A stretch of DNA of 64,000 nucleotides from an uncultured Mycobacterium sp. (GTDB lineage Bacteria; Actinomycetota; Actinomycetes; Mycobacteriales; Mycobacteriaceae): NCBI GenBank assembly GCA_900078375.1, contig FLQS01000010.1, positions 1 through 64,000 on the forward strand. The letters run 5' to 3'. Below the pieces are notes generated by a model that worked only from the letters and a program-made list of their open reading frames with translations, did no database searches and was not told where the DNA came from. Made by a program: the position numbers and the translations under genes. Below, in pieces: positions 54,984 to 63,998 of this stretch; the first letter of the stretch is position 1, and the number at the start of each line of letters is the position of its first letter.

Positions 54984-55041
54984 GATTTCCTCTCGGGCTG
55001 ATGGGCTGCGGGCTGATGATGGGCTGAGTTTTCAGAGCGCG

Positions 55042-55070
55042 CCCCGGTCGGTCAGCCCAACCGACCGGGG
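55042..55070. terminator. Hairpin after the major tail gene
   Basis: CCCCGGTCGGT (55042-55052) and ACCGACCGGGG (55060-55070) form a perfect 11-bp stem with a 7-nt loop, 12 bp beyond the major tail protein stop. No U-run follows. Likely attenuates or terminates transcription after the highly expressed major tail gene. Confidence 0.7.
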
Positions 55071-55082
55071 CGAGCGACTTGG

Positions 55083-56177
55083 TTATGCCGCGATCGTGAC
55101 GCTGGCCGACGCAGGCGAGTTCGCCGAGACGCCGTTGGTACCAGTGGCCACCGCGCGCAGCTTCGATGCACCAGCGGTCAGCGCCGGGAGTGTCAGCGTG
55201 ACAATGCCCGAAGCGACCGCGACATTGGTCGGCGTGACCGCCGTGAGCCACGTCGAGCCGGCATCGGTCGACTGCTGCGCCTTGTACGACCACGGATCAG
55301 CCGGACCGGTCGGCTCCGGGAACGCCAGCGTCGCAGTGAGCGCGGCGCCCGCAGTCGCAGTCGGCACCGTCGCCGAGAACACCGGGAGACCACCGAGTGC
55401 CGCCCAGCCCTTGCCGCCCCAGATCCGATAACGCTTCACCGGCTGGTACACACCGTTAATGACGGCCATGCAGCTCTCGTCGCGGACCGGCAGATAGGTC
55501 AGCTCGGAAGCCTCGCTGTCCTTCTTGTCCATCTTCGAATTGCCGATGTCGTCCCACTTGGCCAGCGAGATCACGTCGCACGAGTAGACCGGCAGACCGT
55601 TCCAGTAACGCACCCGGAAGAACAGGAACTGGCGACCGGGATTGAAGTTCGACAGCGTGCGGGCGTATACGGCGTTCGTCGCGCCGATGTCCTCGATGAG
55701 CGAGTTGCCGTCCTCATCGGTGAACGGGTTGTTGTCGTGCAGACGCTGCACCCACGGCGTACCGGTGTCGACCGGCGTCACACTGAAAGGCTCAGTGAAC
55801 TCGGTGATGTCGGTGTCGTAGGGCTCGATGTCCTGCAGGATCATAAACCGGTCGTTGGTAACCTTCGGCTTCCACGAGGGGCCGTCGCCGTCCTTGAACG
55901 GTCCGAGGTTGATAAACCCCTCGTTCGGATCGGGGTTGGGCGCGAAGTGCCCGTTTGGCTTCAGGATGGCCAGCAGGTCACCGCGCAGATTGCCATCGGT
56001 GGCGTACGGCGACCAGCGCATCGAGCCATCGGAGTTGTTCGGTGACAGGTCGGTGGCGTCGCCACGCGCGTCACGGCAGAACACCGCGACGCCAGTGCCG
56101 CGGCGCAGCAGCTCGGGCGCGCGGAGATCCATCCCCGCTCCGACCCAATCGGTTCCAGTATCGGGAATCGTCGTCAT
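55083..56177 (-). CDS. Major tail protein with C-terminal Ig-like domain
   Basis: A 364-aa tail-tube protein. Residues 1-270 are the tube fold (RFMILQDIEPYDTDITEFTE, RQFLFFRVRYWNGLPVYSCD). After ~275 an Ig-like beta domain follows (VTLTLPALTAGASKLRAVAT), an optional surface decoration common in phage tail tubes. Position between tail terminator and chaperones fits. ATG with GAGGAGAAGAG just upstream. Confidence 0.85.
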   Translation of the reverse strand: MTTIPDTGTDWVGAGMDLRAPELLRRGTGVAVFCRDARGDATDLSPNNSDGSMRWSPYATDGNLRGDLLAILKPNGHFAPNPDPNEGFINLGPFKDGDGPSWKPKVTNDRFMILQDIEPYDTDITEFTEPFSVTPVDTGTPWVQRLHDNNPFTDEDGNSLIEDIGATNAVYARTLSNFNPGRQFLFFRVRYWNGLPVYSCDVISLAKWDDIGNSKMDKKDSEASELTYLPVRDESCMAVINGVYQPVKRYRIWGGKGWAALGGLPVFSATVPTATAGAALTATLAFPEPTGPADPWSYKAQQSTDAGSTWLTAVTPTNVAVASGIVTLTLPALTAGASKLRAVATGTNGVSANSPASASVTIAA

Positions 56178-56277
56178 CTCTTCTCCTCATATTTCAGGGG
56201 GGTTGGTGCCGACAGTGGCGCCGGCGGTTAAACCCCCTGTGACGTTCACGGGGGCGACTTGGTTGGGCTGGGTGCGG

Positions 56278-56727
56278 CTAGGGCGCGGGGACGAGCGAGA
56301 TGCCGAGCTTCAATTCGCTGACGAACCGGAGCACGACCGATTCAGCGCCGTAGTCTTCCTCATGGGCGGCTTCGGTCAGCTCGGCCCAATCGCAATGCGC
56401 GACAGAACCATCCGGCATGACCGTGTCCAGCCCGGGATTGTGCACGAGTTGCAGCGCCCGGGCGTCCGTCTTGTCGACCTCGGCCATGCCTGCGGAGTAA
56501 CTGTTGGCGGCCGAGTCGATGAAGGTGTGGATGCGCAACGTCGGATAGTCGGTGTCATCAGTGCGGCCACCAGTCACACGAGTGATGGCGCGGTACGGCT
56601 TCGGCTGGCCTGCGACCCACAGTTTCGCGCCGAGACTGCCCGCCGTTGCAGCGATGGGCCGATACCAGGCGATCGCGAACGAAACCGCGTTGATCGCCTT
56701 GTAATCAGCGGTGAGTGGCGCGGTCAT
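56278..56727 (-). CDS. Tail terminator protein
   Basis: A 149-aa protein (MTAPLTADYKAI start, ATGA overlap with the upstream gene). It lies between the HK97-gp10-like gene and the major tail gene, which is the tail-terminator position. The alpha/beta pattern and YPTLRIHTFIDSAANSYSAG fit the gpU-like family loosely. It caps the tail tube during assembly. Confidence 0.7.
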   Translation of the reverse strand: MTAPLTADYKAINAVSFAIAWYRPIAATAGSLGAKLWVAGQPKPYRAITRVTGGRTDDTDYPTLRIHTFIDSAANSYSAGMAEVDKTDARALQLVHNPGLDTVMPDGSVAHCDWAELTEAAHEEDYGAESVVLRFVSELKLGISLVPAP

Positions 56728-57020
56728 CGCTTCTCGGTGAACTGGTTCTCGGTGCGCGCACGCACGGACGACTCGGGATTGTGCACCGAACCGAACTCGA
56801 TCCAATGCGACTTGTAGTCCGAGAACTCGATGATGACACCCTTGTTGCCGAAGCGTCCGATTCGGATGCCGTTCGCGTAGTCGCCTTCATCATGGGGTGC
56901 GATTGATTGCGCATACGCGACGGCCTGCTTGGCGACCAGAAGTTTGTACTGGATGATCTCGTCGTCATCCTGCAATGCGCCGTCGATGTCGGTCTGGGGG
57001 ATGATGTCGGAGAGTTTCAC
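56724..57020 (-). CDS. HK97 gp10-like neck/head-tail protein
   Basis: A 98-aa protein. Start GTG 57020 with GAGGAGGGG upstream and one base after the previous stop. The segment AVAYAQSIAPHDEGDYANGI followed by SHWIEFGSVHNPE is the typical gp10-like motif (A-P-x-x-x-G-x-Y and W-x-E-F-G). Joins head connector and tail. Confidence 0.78.
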   Translation of the reverse strand: MKLSDIIPQTDIDGALQDDDEIIQYKLLVAKQAVAYAQSIAPHDEGDYANGIRIGRFGNKGVIIEFSDYKSHWIEFGSVHNPESSVRARTENQFTEKR

Positions 57021-57021
57021 G

Positions 57022-57432
57022 TCACCCCTCCTCGTACTCGCACACACAGAACACGTGGTCTTCTCGGCCACGAATGTCCTTTTCCAGCACCGGGTTACCG
57101 CGCATCACGTACCGGCGAGCGTCATGCGTCAGGGTCGCGCCGGATGTGATCGCAATGACGGCGATCGATGCCGGGTCGCCGTCTTCGTCCACCGCGGGGA
57201 TGATGCCGCCGGCGACAGGCAGGAACGCCCAGCCGATCTCGCTGGTGGTGATCGTCAGGTTCTGCAGCTCGCTCGGCGTCTGGATCTCGAACAGCGCGTT
57301 GTCGACGAACACCGATACCTCAGTCGTCAGAGGCTCGCCATAGTCGCCGTACGTCGGATTGCCCCCGCCGTCGAGAACGGGGACGGTCGTGACGATGCCG
57401 ACACGCTGGTCACCGATCCGAAATATGCCCAC
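57022..57432 (-). CDS. Head-tail stopper protein
   Basis: A 136-aa beta-rich protein (GTG start) with LLTTEVSVFVDNALFEIQ-like strands and a C-terminal EDHVFCVCEYEEG. Lies third after the capsid in the connector cluster, where phages encode the stopper/head-closure protein. Assignment rests mainly on position. Confidence 0.65.
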   Translation of the reverse strand: MGIFRIGDQRVGIVTTVPVLDGGGNPTYGDYGEPLTTEVSVFVDNALFEIQTPSELQNLTITTSEIGWAFLPVAGGIIPAVDEDGDPASIAVIAITSGATLTHDARRYVMRGNPVLEKDIRGREDHVFCVCEYEEG

Positions 57433-57435
57433 CGG

Positions 57436-57807
57436 TCAGTAGTCGCATTTCGGGAAGTAGCCGCGGGGAGCCGCCTGGACCGGATCGAGGCCGAGCAACT
57501 TCCGCTGCCGAGTGGTCAGGTAGTCGATGACCGCCCGCGCACCTTCGTCGAACGCACCCGATACCTGCCGCTTGCTGGTGATGTTCTGGAAGCTCGAGAG
57601 TGGGCCGAGATCGCCGTACATCATGGCGTCTCGGACCACCTCGAATAGCACCTGCTTGGCCGCCTCGGTGTCGACGTCGGGCTTCAGACCGCGAATGCCG
57701 TCCGAAACCACCTGCAGCAGACGAGTTGCCGTGGTGGTCTCGCCCGTCGACAGGGTGCCCTGGTACTCGGTGGTGAAGTCCGAGATGCCCAGGAAGGGAG
57801 CGGTCAC
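57436..57807 (-). CDS. Head-tail adaptor protein
   Basis: A 123-aa helical protein (GTG start, GGAGGG 11 bases upstream). The sequence TEYQGTLSTGETTTATRLLQ and LFEVVRDAMMYGDLGPLSSF resembles gp6/gp15-like adaptors of mycobacteriophages. It binds the portal's tail side. Moderately supported by sequence and position. Confidence 0.68.
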   Translation of the reverse strand: MTAPFLGISDFTTEYQGTLSTGETTTATRLLQVVSDGIRGLKPDVDTEAAKQVLFEVVRDAMMYGDLGPLSSFQNITSKRQVSGAFDEGARAVIDYLTTRQRKLLGLDPVQAAPRGYFPKCDY

Positions 57808-57814
57808 GGTTTGG

Positions 57815-58072
57815 TCAGCCCTCCGCGCGACGACGGCCGCGAGGATGCGGCACCGGCTTATCGGCCTGTTCCGGTTCCGGCGTCACGAGGTCAGCGTTGA
57901 CCAGTTCCACCAGCGCATCGGCAGTCGCGGTCTGGGCGGGATACGGCGTCAGGCTGCCGTCCTCGACCAGCGGCGCGGCCACCTCGTCGTCGACCGTGAT
58001 GGGTTGCTCCGTGGGCCGCGCGTAGTGGAGTTGCCCCACCACGCACGGCTTCACGACGTTGTACCAGCCCAT
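57815..58072 (-). CDS. Small head-region protein, function unknown
   Basis: An 85-aa protein. N-terminal GWYNVVKPCVVGQLHYARP is followed by an acidic middle and a basic tail (HPRGRRRAEG). It overlaps the previous gene by TGATG. No domain recognised; possibly a minor head protein. Confidence 0.55.
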   Translation of the reverse strand: MGWYNVVKPCVVGQLHYARPTEQPITVDDEVAAPLVEDGSLTPYPAQTATADALVELVNADLVTPEPEQADKPVPHPRGRRRAEG

Positions 58073-58365
58073 CAGCCGAAGTCCAGCGCCTGGATGTCGG
58101 CCTTGTTCATGGCCTCGACCTCTTCGCGGTCATAGCCGGCCGCCACCGCGAAGTCGACCCACTCTGACTTGGGCGCCGACTTGGCCGGCTGGCCTTCATC
58201 CTCGGAATCTTCTGCGCCGCCGGACTTCTCGACCAGGCCGGTGTCGACAAAGTGCTTCGCCTGATCTTCGGGAAGCCAGTCGATCACCCCGCCCTCGTAG
58301 ACATGGTGGACGTGGCCCCCTTTGTCCCGAGCCAGGACGAGGGGGGCCTTCACGACATAGCTCAT
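58072..58365 (-). CDS. Small head-region protein, function unknown
   Basis: A 97-aa protein. The N-terminal half (YVVKAPLVLARDKGGHVHHV) and WLPEDQAKHFVDTGLVEKSG resemble small phage proteins that follow the capsid gene. The C-terminal end (YDREEVEAMNKADIQALDFG) is a SAP/LEM-like helix pair. Start overlaps the capsid stop by ATGA. Confidence 0.6.
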   Translation of the reverse strand: MSYVVKAPLVLARDKGGHVHHVYEGGVIDWLPEDQAKHFVDTGLVEKSGGAEDSEDEGQPAKSAPKSEWVDFAVAAGYDREEVEAMNKADIQALDFG

Positions 58366-59306
58366 GCGTTCACCCCGTTGATCAGCCAGCCGGCGCCCGG
58401 CTCCAGCACGAGCGGCACGGTGGTGCGACGGGCGCGGATACGCCAGCCGTCCACGTCCTTGTCGCGGATCGTCTGCACCTGCAAGCCGTTCTCGGCCTGC
58501 ACGTAGTCAGGCGCGTTCAGCCGCTCATCGGCGAACGCACCGAACACGGTGGTGTCGACCACGAGCGCCTTGCCCGACACTGGGGCGTTCGGGCTGGTGA
58601 TCCACGTCAGGCCGCCGATCTGGCGCAACAGCGAACCGTTGAGCCCCTGAACGACCGCCGTCGACTGCACGCCGGGGAACTCCTTCGGCAGGATCTTCAT
58701 CAGGTCGTCGTCAGAGACGACGTTGGCGAAGACCGCGGGCTCAACGAACACCGCGTTGGGCATGTAGCCCTGCTTCAGGTTGATGATGCTGGTGATGGCG
58801 CGCATGACATCCCGCAGGATCTTTGACGTGCCGCCACCGGTCTTCCATGAGGCGATCGCGTCGGTGTTCTGCGTGACCGCCGAGACGATGGCCGACAAGG
58901 CAACCGAATCGATGGTCTGGATGTGCGAGTTCATCAGCTTGCGGAACGACCGCTCGACGACGTTGTACCGCTGCCGACTGATCAGCTCGTCAGTCAGCAG
59001 CGCATCGTTGCCCCACTTGACCGTGTTGGCGGTCGATGCAGGGCCGGTGCTGATCGGCGTGATGGGGTACTCGCCACCGGGCGGGACAGCCTTCGGAGCG
59101 CGATCCGCGTAGATCGTCTCGTTCTGCTCGTAGCCGATCGAGCCCGACTCGGTGAAGAACTGGCCGGTGAGCAGCTTGTCGGAGACGAACTGTTCGTCGC
59201 CGACGGTGCGCAGTGCGCGCGCTACCCAAGGGGTGTCCTTGAGGAACCGGTTGATGGACAGCACATCGCCCGAAAGGGTCGGTGCTGCAACGGGGTACTG
59301 AGGCAT
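58362..59306 (-). CDS. Major capsid protein
   Basis: A 314-aa HK97-fold capsid protein. N-terminal DVLSINRFLKDTPWVARALR, a central long helix (NVVERSFRKLMNSHIQTIDS) and a C-terminal beta region (PGVQSTAVVQGLNGSLLRQI, VVDTTVFGAFADE) fit the fold. It follows the decoration and protease-scaffold genes in the standard order. CAGGAAAG precedes ATG. Confidence 0.85.
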   Translation of the reverse strand: MPQYPVAAPTLSGDVLSINRFLKDTPWVARALRTVGDEQFVSDKLLTGQFFTESGSIGYEQNETIYADRAPKAVPPGGEYPITPISTGPASTANTVKWGNDALLTDELISRQRYNVVERSFRKLMNSHIQTIDSVALSAIVSAVTQNTDAIASWKTGGGTSKILRDVMRAITSIINLKQGYMPNAVFVEPAVFANVVSDDDLMKILPKEFPGVQSTAVVQGLNGSLLRQIGGLTWITSPNAPVSGKALVVDTTVFGAFADERLNAPDYVQAENGLQVQTIRDKDVDGWRIRARRTTVPLVLEPGAGWLINGVNA

Positions 59307-59341
59307 GGTGCCCTACTTTCCTGTGATGGGTTACCTGGGCC

Positions 59342-59710
59342 TCAGCGACCCAGTTTGATGACGACCTTGGAGCTGGCGGCCGCCGAAAGGGCGGTGCCGA
59401 TGATCTCCTCGGGCTCGTCGGTTCCGTTGGTGAACGCCGCGACGGTCCCGCCGGTGGCGCCGATGACCGGCTTGCCGGCCGCGATGGAGCCGGTTGCACC
59501 GACCGTGTGGACGCCCTCGGTGTAGACGACCAGCGGCTTGCCGCTGGCTGCGTCGTGCCCGGCGACGCCGAGCCAATTCTCGTTCGGCGCAGCGATGGCC
59601 GCGACGGTGTTGTCTCCCGAGACGACGACCACCTGACTGGCGGTCACATCCGCAGACGTGGTGAGCGGCAGTCGAGCTGCCTCGAAGTAGATGGGGGTGT
59701 GCTCAGCCAT
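59342..59710 (-). CDS. Head decoration (capsid cement) protein
   Basis: A 122-aa Gly/Ala/Val-rich beta protein of the DUF2190/gpD-like cement type. Features are ADVTASQVVVVSGDNTVAAI, LGVAGHDAASGKPLVVYTEG and GKPVIGATGGTVAAFT. Located directly upstream of the capsid gene. It stabilises the expanded shell. Confidence 0.78.
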   Translation of the reverse strand: MAEHTPIYFEAARLPLTTSADVTASQVVVVSGDNTVAAIAAPNENWLGVAGHDAASGKPLVVYTEGVHTVGATGSIAAGKPVIGATGGTVAAFTNGTDEPEEIIGTALSAAASSKVVIKLGR

Positions 59711-59712
59711 GA

Positions 59713-60210
59713 TCAGGCGTCCTTTCCGTAGGTCTTACCCGTGACCTGGGCGTAGACGGTGCTCATCTCGGCGTCGAGGTTTTCCTCGCGGTGCACGCCG
59801 TGGCCTATTTCGTCGACCGGGACTGCCTTGTTGGCGGGCAGCGTGTTGAGCAGCGCGAGGGTGCCCTCACGGTTCTTGCCCAACTCGGCGCGCCAGGTGT
59901 CGGCGCTGGCCGCATCGATGCGGCCGGTGCTCAGCGCGTTGGTGATCGCCGTCTCGTTCTCGGCCTTGACCGCCGCGTCACGGCGCGCTTCCAGATCGGC
60001 CACAGAGGCGGCCATCTGGTCGAACTGTGCGACGTTGACCAGCTTCTGACCGAACTTCGCGGCGACCTTGGCGGCCTCCTCGATGGTCGGCTCCGGTGCC
60101 TCGGTGGGCTCCGGTGCGGCGAACTTCTCGATCGCCTCGTTGATTGCATCCTCGTCGGCGTCGGCGTCGAGGCCGAGCTTCTGGAGCGCGCTTTCACTCA
60201 GGGTTGCCAT
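59713..60210 (-). CDS. Scaffold protein from internal start
   Basis: ATG 60210 (MATLSESALQKLG), in frame with the protease, has GGAAAGGAAG upstream. It lies where the scaffold domain begins. Independent scaffold (165 aa) would be made from the same gene, as lambda Nu3 within C. The ribosome site is visible; use is inferred. Confidence 0.6.
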   Translation of the reverse strand: MATLSESALQKLGLDADADEDAINEAIEKFAAPEPTEAPEPTIEEAAKVAAKFGQKLVNVAQFDQMAASVADLEARRDAAVKAENETAITNALSTGRIDAASADTWRAELGKNREGTLALLNTLPANKAVPVDEIGHGVHREENLDAEMSTVYAQVTGKTYGKDA

Positions 60211-60846
60211 AGTGGCTTCCTTTCCTTTCTCGGCCTCGGGATTCCGAGGAGTCTCTGTGTGCGCCTGGGGAATCCGCGGCGCTGGGGCGTGCGATCGCCC
60301 GGCGTGATTGAAGATGGACAGATCGAAGAACGCCTTGACCTTGTTTGCGTCGTGTCCCTTGATCGATTCGACACGATCTGCCAGGCCCGCGGCGACGGCT
60401 TCCTCTGCGGTGAACCACGTCTCATCTGCCATGAGCGCGCGCCAGTCCTCGACGCTTCCGCCGGCGCGCTCGGCGTAGATGCTGGCGATGTTGGCGTTGA
60501 CGCGCTCGAGGTTGTCGGCCACCTTGCGCATATCGTCGGCGCCACCGACAGCCAGCGCGTGGCCGTTGTGAATCATCATCTCGCTGTTGCGGTTCATCAC
60601 GATCTCGGCGCCGGCCATCGCGATGAACGACGCTGCGCTGGCGGCCAATCCGTCGACAATTGTCGTAACGCGGCCGCCGTACCCGCGCAGCACGTTGAGG
60701 ATCGCCACGCCATCGAACGCATCCCCGCCCCGCGAGTTGATCCGCACCGTCAGGTCGGGGGTTCCGTCGATCGCCGCCAACTCATCGGCGATGGTCGTGC
60801 TCGTCACGTCGGCGCCGATGATCCCGTAGATCCTGGTCTCTACCAC
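59713..60846 (-). CDS. Head maturation protease fused to scaffold
   Basis: A 377-aa fusion. Residues 1-165 are a ClpP-type (S14) prohead protease: INSRGGDAFDGVAI, nucleophile Ser in GLAASAASFIAMAG (~72) and His in MMIHNGH (~93). Residues ~200-377 are an acidic helical scaffold (EDAINEAIEKFAAPEPTEAP, FDQMAASVADLEARRDAAVK). GTG start inside the portal end. The protease trims scaffold and capsid during head maturation. An internal start can make scaffold alone. Confidence 0.87.
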   Translation of the reverse strand: MVETRIYGIIGADVTSTTIADELAAIDGTPDLTVRINSRGGDAFDGVAILNVLRGYGGRVTTIVDGLAASAASFIAMAGAEIVMNRNSEMMIHNGHALAVGGADDMRKVADNLERVNANIASIYAERAGGSVEDWRALMADETWFTAEEAVAAGLADRVESIKGHDANKVKAFFDLSIFNHAGRSHAPAPRIPQAHTETPRNPEAEKGKEATMATLSESALQKLGLDADADEDAINEAIEKFAAPEPTEAPEPTIEEAAKVAAKFGQKLVNVAQFDQMAASVADLEARRDAAVKAENETAITNALSTGRIDAASADTWRAELGKNREGTLALLNTLPANKAVPVDEIGHGVHREENLDAEMSTVYAQVTGKTYGKDA

Positions 60847-62279
60847 AGTGTTTGCCCTCCGTCGGGGTTCTTGCGGCGATCCTTGGGGCTGCGACCGCGT
60901 GTGCGCATCCGTGCTTGCGCAGGCTGGTCAGCCGGATTCATGGGCATGCCAGGTGCGGCATCCTCCGACGCCGCCGTGTCGGCCGGATCGGTCGTCGCCG
61001 TCTCAGGATCGGGCGCGGGAAGTCCCGTCGCTGAACGCAGGAACGCCTCAAGCCGGTCGTCGGGAGTAAGCAGACCTGCGCTCACAAGCATCTGCAGCGC
61101 CGCGGCCGTAGCGTCCTGACGCGAACCGATCTCGTCGAATACCAGCAGTGGCGCGGGCTCATCCGGCCCCCAGTTGCGATCGACGATGTCCTCGACCACA
61201 TGCGCCTGGGTGATCTCGCGGATGTCGTCGGCCACAGTCTGCACGGACTGCACGAACGTGTCGGCCTGGACGCTGGCTAGCGCGTAGCTGCCGCCCTTGC
61301 CTTCAAGGTTCAGGAAGTGAGCCAGGGCAACGACGGCCATTGCGTGGTCATGCCACTCGATCGCCCGTCGCGGGTCCATCGGGGTGCCGGTCGGCGATAG
61401 GATCGCGGCGAGTTCATCCTTGGTTAGCGCGAGGCCGGCCGTCTCGCCACTGCCATAGTTCGAGGCGAGCGCAAGCAGCTCGTCCATGCGGGTTTCATCT
61501 TGCGAATCACTCTCATTGCCCCAGATGACCGGGACGCCAATGCCGTGCCGCCGGGCCGCAGCGGCCTCGATGCGCATCAGTTCGTCTTTCCAGATCCAGT
61601 GCTTGTACGCCCCCCGCAACAGGCTGTTGCCGACCCACACGCCGGGGTCCATGTCGCGGGTGTAGACCACTAGGCGGTCGACGGGAATCGCTGGGCCCAT
61701 GCTGCTCGGCGCCATGACGACCATGCCCGCGCTGCCGAATGTGCCCGCTGGCCACTGCTGAATCGAGATCAGGCCACCATCCCGATCGACGTTCCAGTAG
61801 GCGATCGACGACTGTGGACGCGGAGCTAGTTTGCGCAGGGGGAACAGGCCGTTGACCGGTTCGCCATAGACAATCTCGAAGACGCTGTGGCCGAACTGCT
61901 GGTAGGTCAATGCCTGCTGTAGGTGTCGAGCCCAGGAGAAGCTGCCCCGAGAGCGTGGCGTCGCCCGGTTCTCGTCGTCGCCCTCGATGGGCAGGCCCAT
62001 GCTGGTGGCGACATGCCGAACGACCGCATCATCGGCCCCGTTCGGGCAGATTCGCCACTGTGTGCGGCGAATTGGTAGCCCGAGAGCGCGCATTACCGAC
62101 GAAATCCGGGCGTCTTCGCGGACCATCCGGCCGTACGTGAACACCGAATTAGGCCATTTCAGCTCTGGATTCAGCTCGAACTGGTCGAGCATCGGCAAGC
62201 CCCAGGAGCTCAGATTGCCCGGAATCGGGTTGACGTAGCCCTTTTCGGTGCGGGGAGCGACTGTCTTGGGGGTCAACAT
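60840..62279 (-). CDS. Portal protein (DUF935-type)
   Basis: A 479-aa portal. DUF935-like features are LGLPIRRTQWRICPNGADD, LTYQQFGHSVFEIVYGEPV, LRGAYKHWIWKDELMRIEAA and GVPVIWGNESDSQDE. The C-terminal tail is acidic/proline-rich, then basic. Encoded right after terminase, before the protease, in the normal order. The twelve-subunit ring admits DNA to the head. Confidence 0.87.
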   Translation of the reverse strand: MLTPKTVAPRTEKGYVNPIPGNLSSWGLPMLDQFELNPELKWPNSVFTYGRMVREDARISSVMRALGLPIRRTQWRICPNGADDAVVRHVATSMGLPIEGDDENRATPRSRGSFSWARHLQQALTYQQFGHSVFEIVYGEPVNGLFPLRKLAPRPQSSIAYWNVDRDGGLISIQQWPAGTFGSAGMVVMAPSSMGPAIPVDRLVVYTRDMDPGVWVGNSLLRGAYKHWIWKDELMRIEAAAARRHGIGVPVIWGNESDSQDETRMDELLALASNYGSGETAGLALTKDELAAILSPTGTPMDPRRAIEWHDHAMAVVALAHFLNLEGKGGSYALASVQADTFVQSVQTVADDIREITQAHVVEDIVDRNWGPDEPAPLLVFDEIGSRQDATAAALQMLVSAGLLTPDDRLEAFLRSATGLPAPDPETATTDPADTAASEDAAPGMPMNPADQPAQARMRTRGRSPKDRRKNPDGGQTLW

Positions 62280-62293
62280 CGCTCCTCTCTTGC

Positions 62294-63925
62294 CTACATT
62301 GAGGCGGTCATCGGGTTGAATAATTCGCGTGCTCTACGGCGTGGTGCCGCGGTGCGCGGGGGGACCGTCTTGCGTTTCGGCGGCTCAGACTTGGCAATCA
62401 GCGCGCCGTGAGCCAGCGTCGAGGCGAATAGCGCCGGGGCTGAAACGCCTGCGGCGTCCTCGTCCCAGACGAAGCCACCCGCGGTCATGTCCTTGCGAAC
62501 TGCACTGCCGGCCGCGTCCTCGAGCACCGACTGGCCGCTGTGCGAGAGTCGAGAGTCCAGCGCGGCGTTGAGGAAACCGCCGCACCACTGCGACCACCGG
62601 CCGCCGTCGACCATCTCGGGCTCGATGCCCGCCTGGATCAGATCGTCCTCGATCGATGCGGCATCACCACGCCGCTTGATCGCCACCGCAACGGGGTTCA
62701 TCGCAGTGACCAAGTCGACCACCGCTCGGACTGCCTCGTGGCTCGTGGTCGGTCCCAGCTTGCCCAGCGGCGGCCGAAACTCGATGTGCACCAGGCCCGA
62801 ATCCGTACGTTGCGCGCCGACGATGGCCCAGATTCCTGAGTCGGGATCACAGTGCACACCGATCGCGGGGCGTCCGACCAGCTTCGGCGACGGGTTGCGC
62901 ATGGCTTTCCACTCGTCGGCGGGAATCTCGGACGGGCGCTTATTGGACGGCGGCGGGTAGTCGCCCCAGCCGAGCCAGTCGGCGTCGAACAGTGCGAGGT
63001 CTTCGGGGCCGGCATCCTTGGCGCCCTGCAGATGCGCTTCCATGTCGCGGTCATTGCCGACGACGCCGTAGCTCGGTTGGGCCAGCGGGTAGGCCGCTGG
63101 GTCGCCGCGCTTGAACGACGACTTTGGCGCCCGGAATAACGCGCCGTAGAGTCCTGGCGCGCCACCATTCTCGACAGTGCGAACGAGTCCCGAGAAGCGG
63201 TGGCAGTTCGGGTGCTGCGACACCACGGGTGGTGTGCTGACGTAGAACGTCTGTGCGTTGTCCGAGGCGGCCTGTGCGCCGGTAAGGTTCGCGACCTCCT
63301 TGGGCACCAGGTCGTAAGCCTCGTCGAAGATCACATCATCGAGCTCGGTGAAGCCACGGGCGAAGTGCTGTGTGCGTGGGCCGAATTGAGCCTGCACTAA
63401 ATGCTTGTCGCCGCGGATCGGCTTGAGCACGATCGTGCCGCGGTTGTCCTTCTTGCTCGGCGGCTTGGCCAGTCGGTTCTTTAGCGACGGGACGCGGTCG
63501 ATGATCGCGCACACCCGGTCGAACACATCCTCAACGGTCGCCCACTGCTGCGCGGTGTAGACGATCCGGCGTCGTCGCTTGAACAGCTTCCAGAGAATGA
63601 TCAGGATCAGCAGCAGCGTCTTGCCCTGTTGTCGCGTGCACTCCAGCACGACCACGCGGTGTGTGTAGAGCCGAATGCCGAACTCGTTGACCGGCAGCAG
63701 TGACAGCACCGCGCGGACGATCATCCACTCCCACGGCAGCAGCCACACGCCAATGCGTGCGCCGAATCTTGTTGCGCGATCGCCCTCGGACTCGTCGCCC
63801 TCGTGCCAGGTCTCGTGCTCAGGCTGTTGGCGGCCGGTCAGCCGCGGGAACTTTCCGAGCCATTCGGGCCAGCGCTTGAGCCAAGGCCGATTCGTCTTGC
63901 CGGGTGGCAGCTCAGTCGTCGTCAT
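62294..63925 (-). CDS. Terminase large subunit
   Basis: A 543-aa packaging motor. The ATPase Walker A is ECTRQQGKT (~95-103), motif B is DDVIFDEAY (~205), and the coupling motif STPP follows in AQTFYVSTPPV. The nuclease has RuvC-like Asp in GVHCDPDSG (~355) and later acidic clusters. Start ATG 63925, or ATG 63937 four codons earlier. It overlaps the small subunit's end by 14 nt. Confidence 0.92.
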   Translation of the reverse strand: MTTTELPPGKTNRPWLKRWPEWLGKFPRLTGRQQPEHETWHEGDESEGDRATRFGARIGVWLLPWEWMIVRAVLSLLPVNEFGIRLYTHRVVVLECTRQQGKTLLLILIILWKLFKRRRRIVYTAQQWATVEDVFDRVCAIIDRVPSLKNRLAKPPSKKDNRGTIVLKPIRGDKHLVQAQFGPRTQHFARGFTELDDVIFDEAYDLVPKEVANLTGAQAASDNAQTFYVSTPPVVSQHPNCHRFSGLVRTVENGGAPGLYGALFRAPKSSFKRGDPAAYPLAQPSYGVVGNDRDMEAHLQGAKDAGPEDLALFDADWLGWGDYPPPSNKRPSEIPADEWKAMRNPSPKLVGRPAIGVHCDPDSGIWAIVGAQRTDSGLVHIEFRPPLGKLGPTTSHEAVRAVVDLVTAMNPVAVAIKRRGDAASIEDDLIQAGIEPEMVDGGRWSQWCGGFLNAALDSRLSHSGQSVLEDAAGSAVRKDMTAGGFVWDEDAAGVSAPALFASTLAHGALIAKSEPPKRKTVPPRTAAPRRRARELFNPMTASM

Positions 63926-63998
63926 CGAGCACGTCATCCTCAGCGCCGCCGCCGGCGTCGAGGACCGCGCGCTGTCGCCGAAGTGCCGCCAACGATTT
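63912..63998 (-). CDS. Terminase small subunit, C-terminus (cut by window edge)
   Basis: The last 28 residues (KSLAALRRQRAVLDA followed by an acidic AEDDVLDDDD tail) are visible before stop at 63912. The position just before the large subunit, and the basic-then-acidic tail, indicate the small terminase. The start and DNA-binding domain lie right of the window. Confidence 0.6.
   Translation of the reverse strand, partial: KSLAALRRQRAVLDAGGGAEDDVLDDDD

Noticed and set aside
54995..55025. Repeated GGGCTGATG units before the chaperone gene
   Set aside because: Two short copies over 30 bp; could be chance in this GC-rich spacer and do not match a known site.
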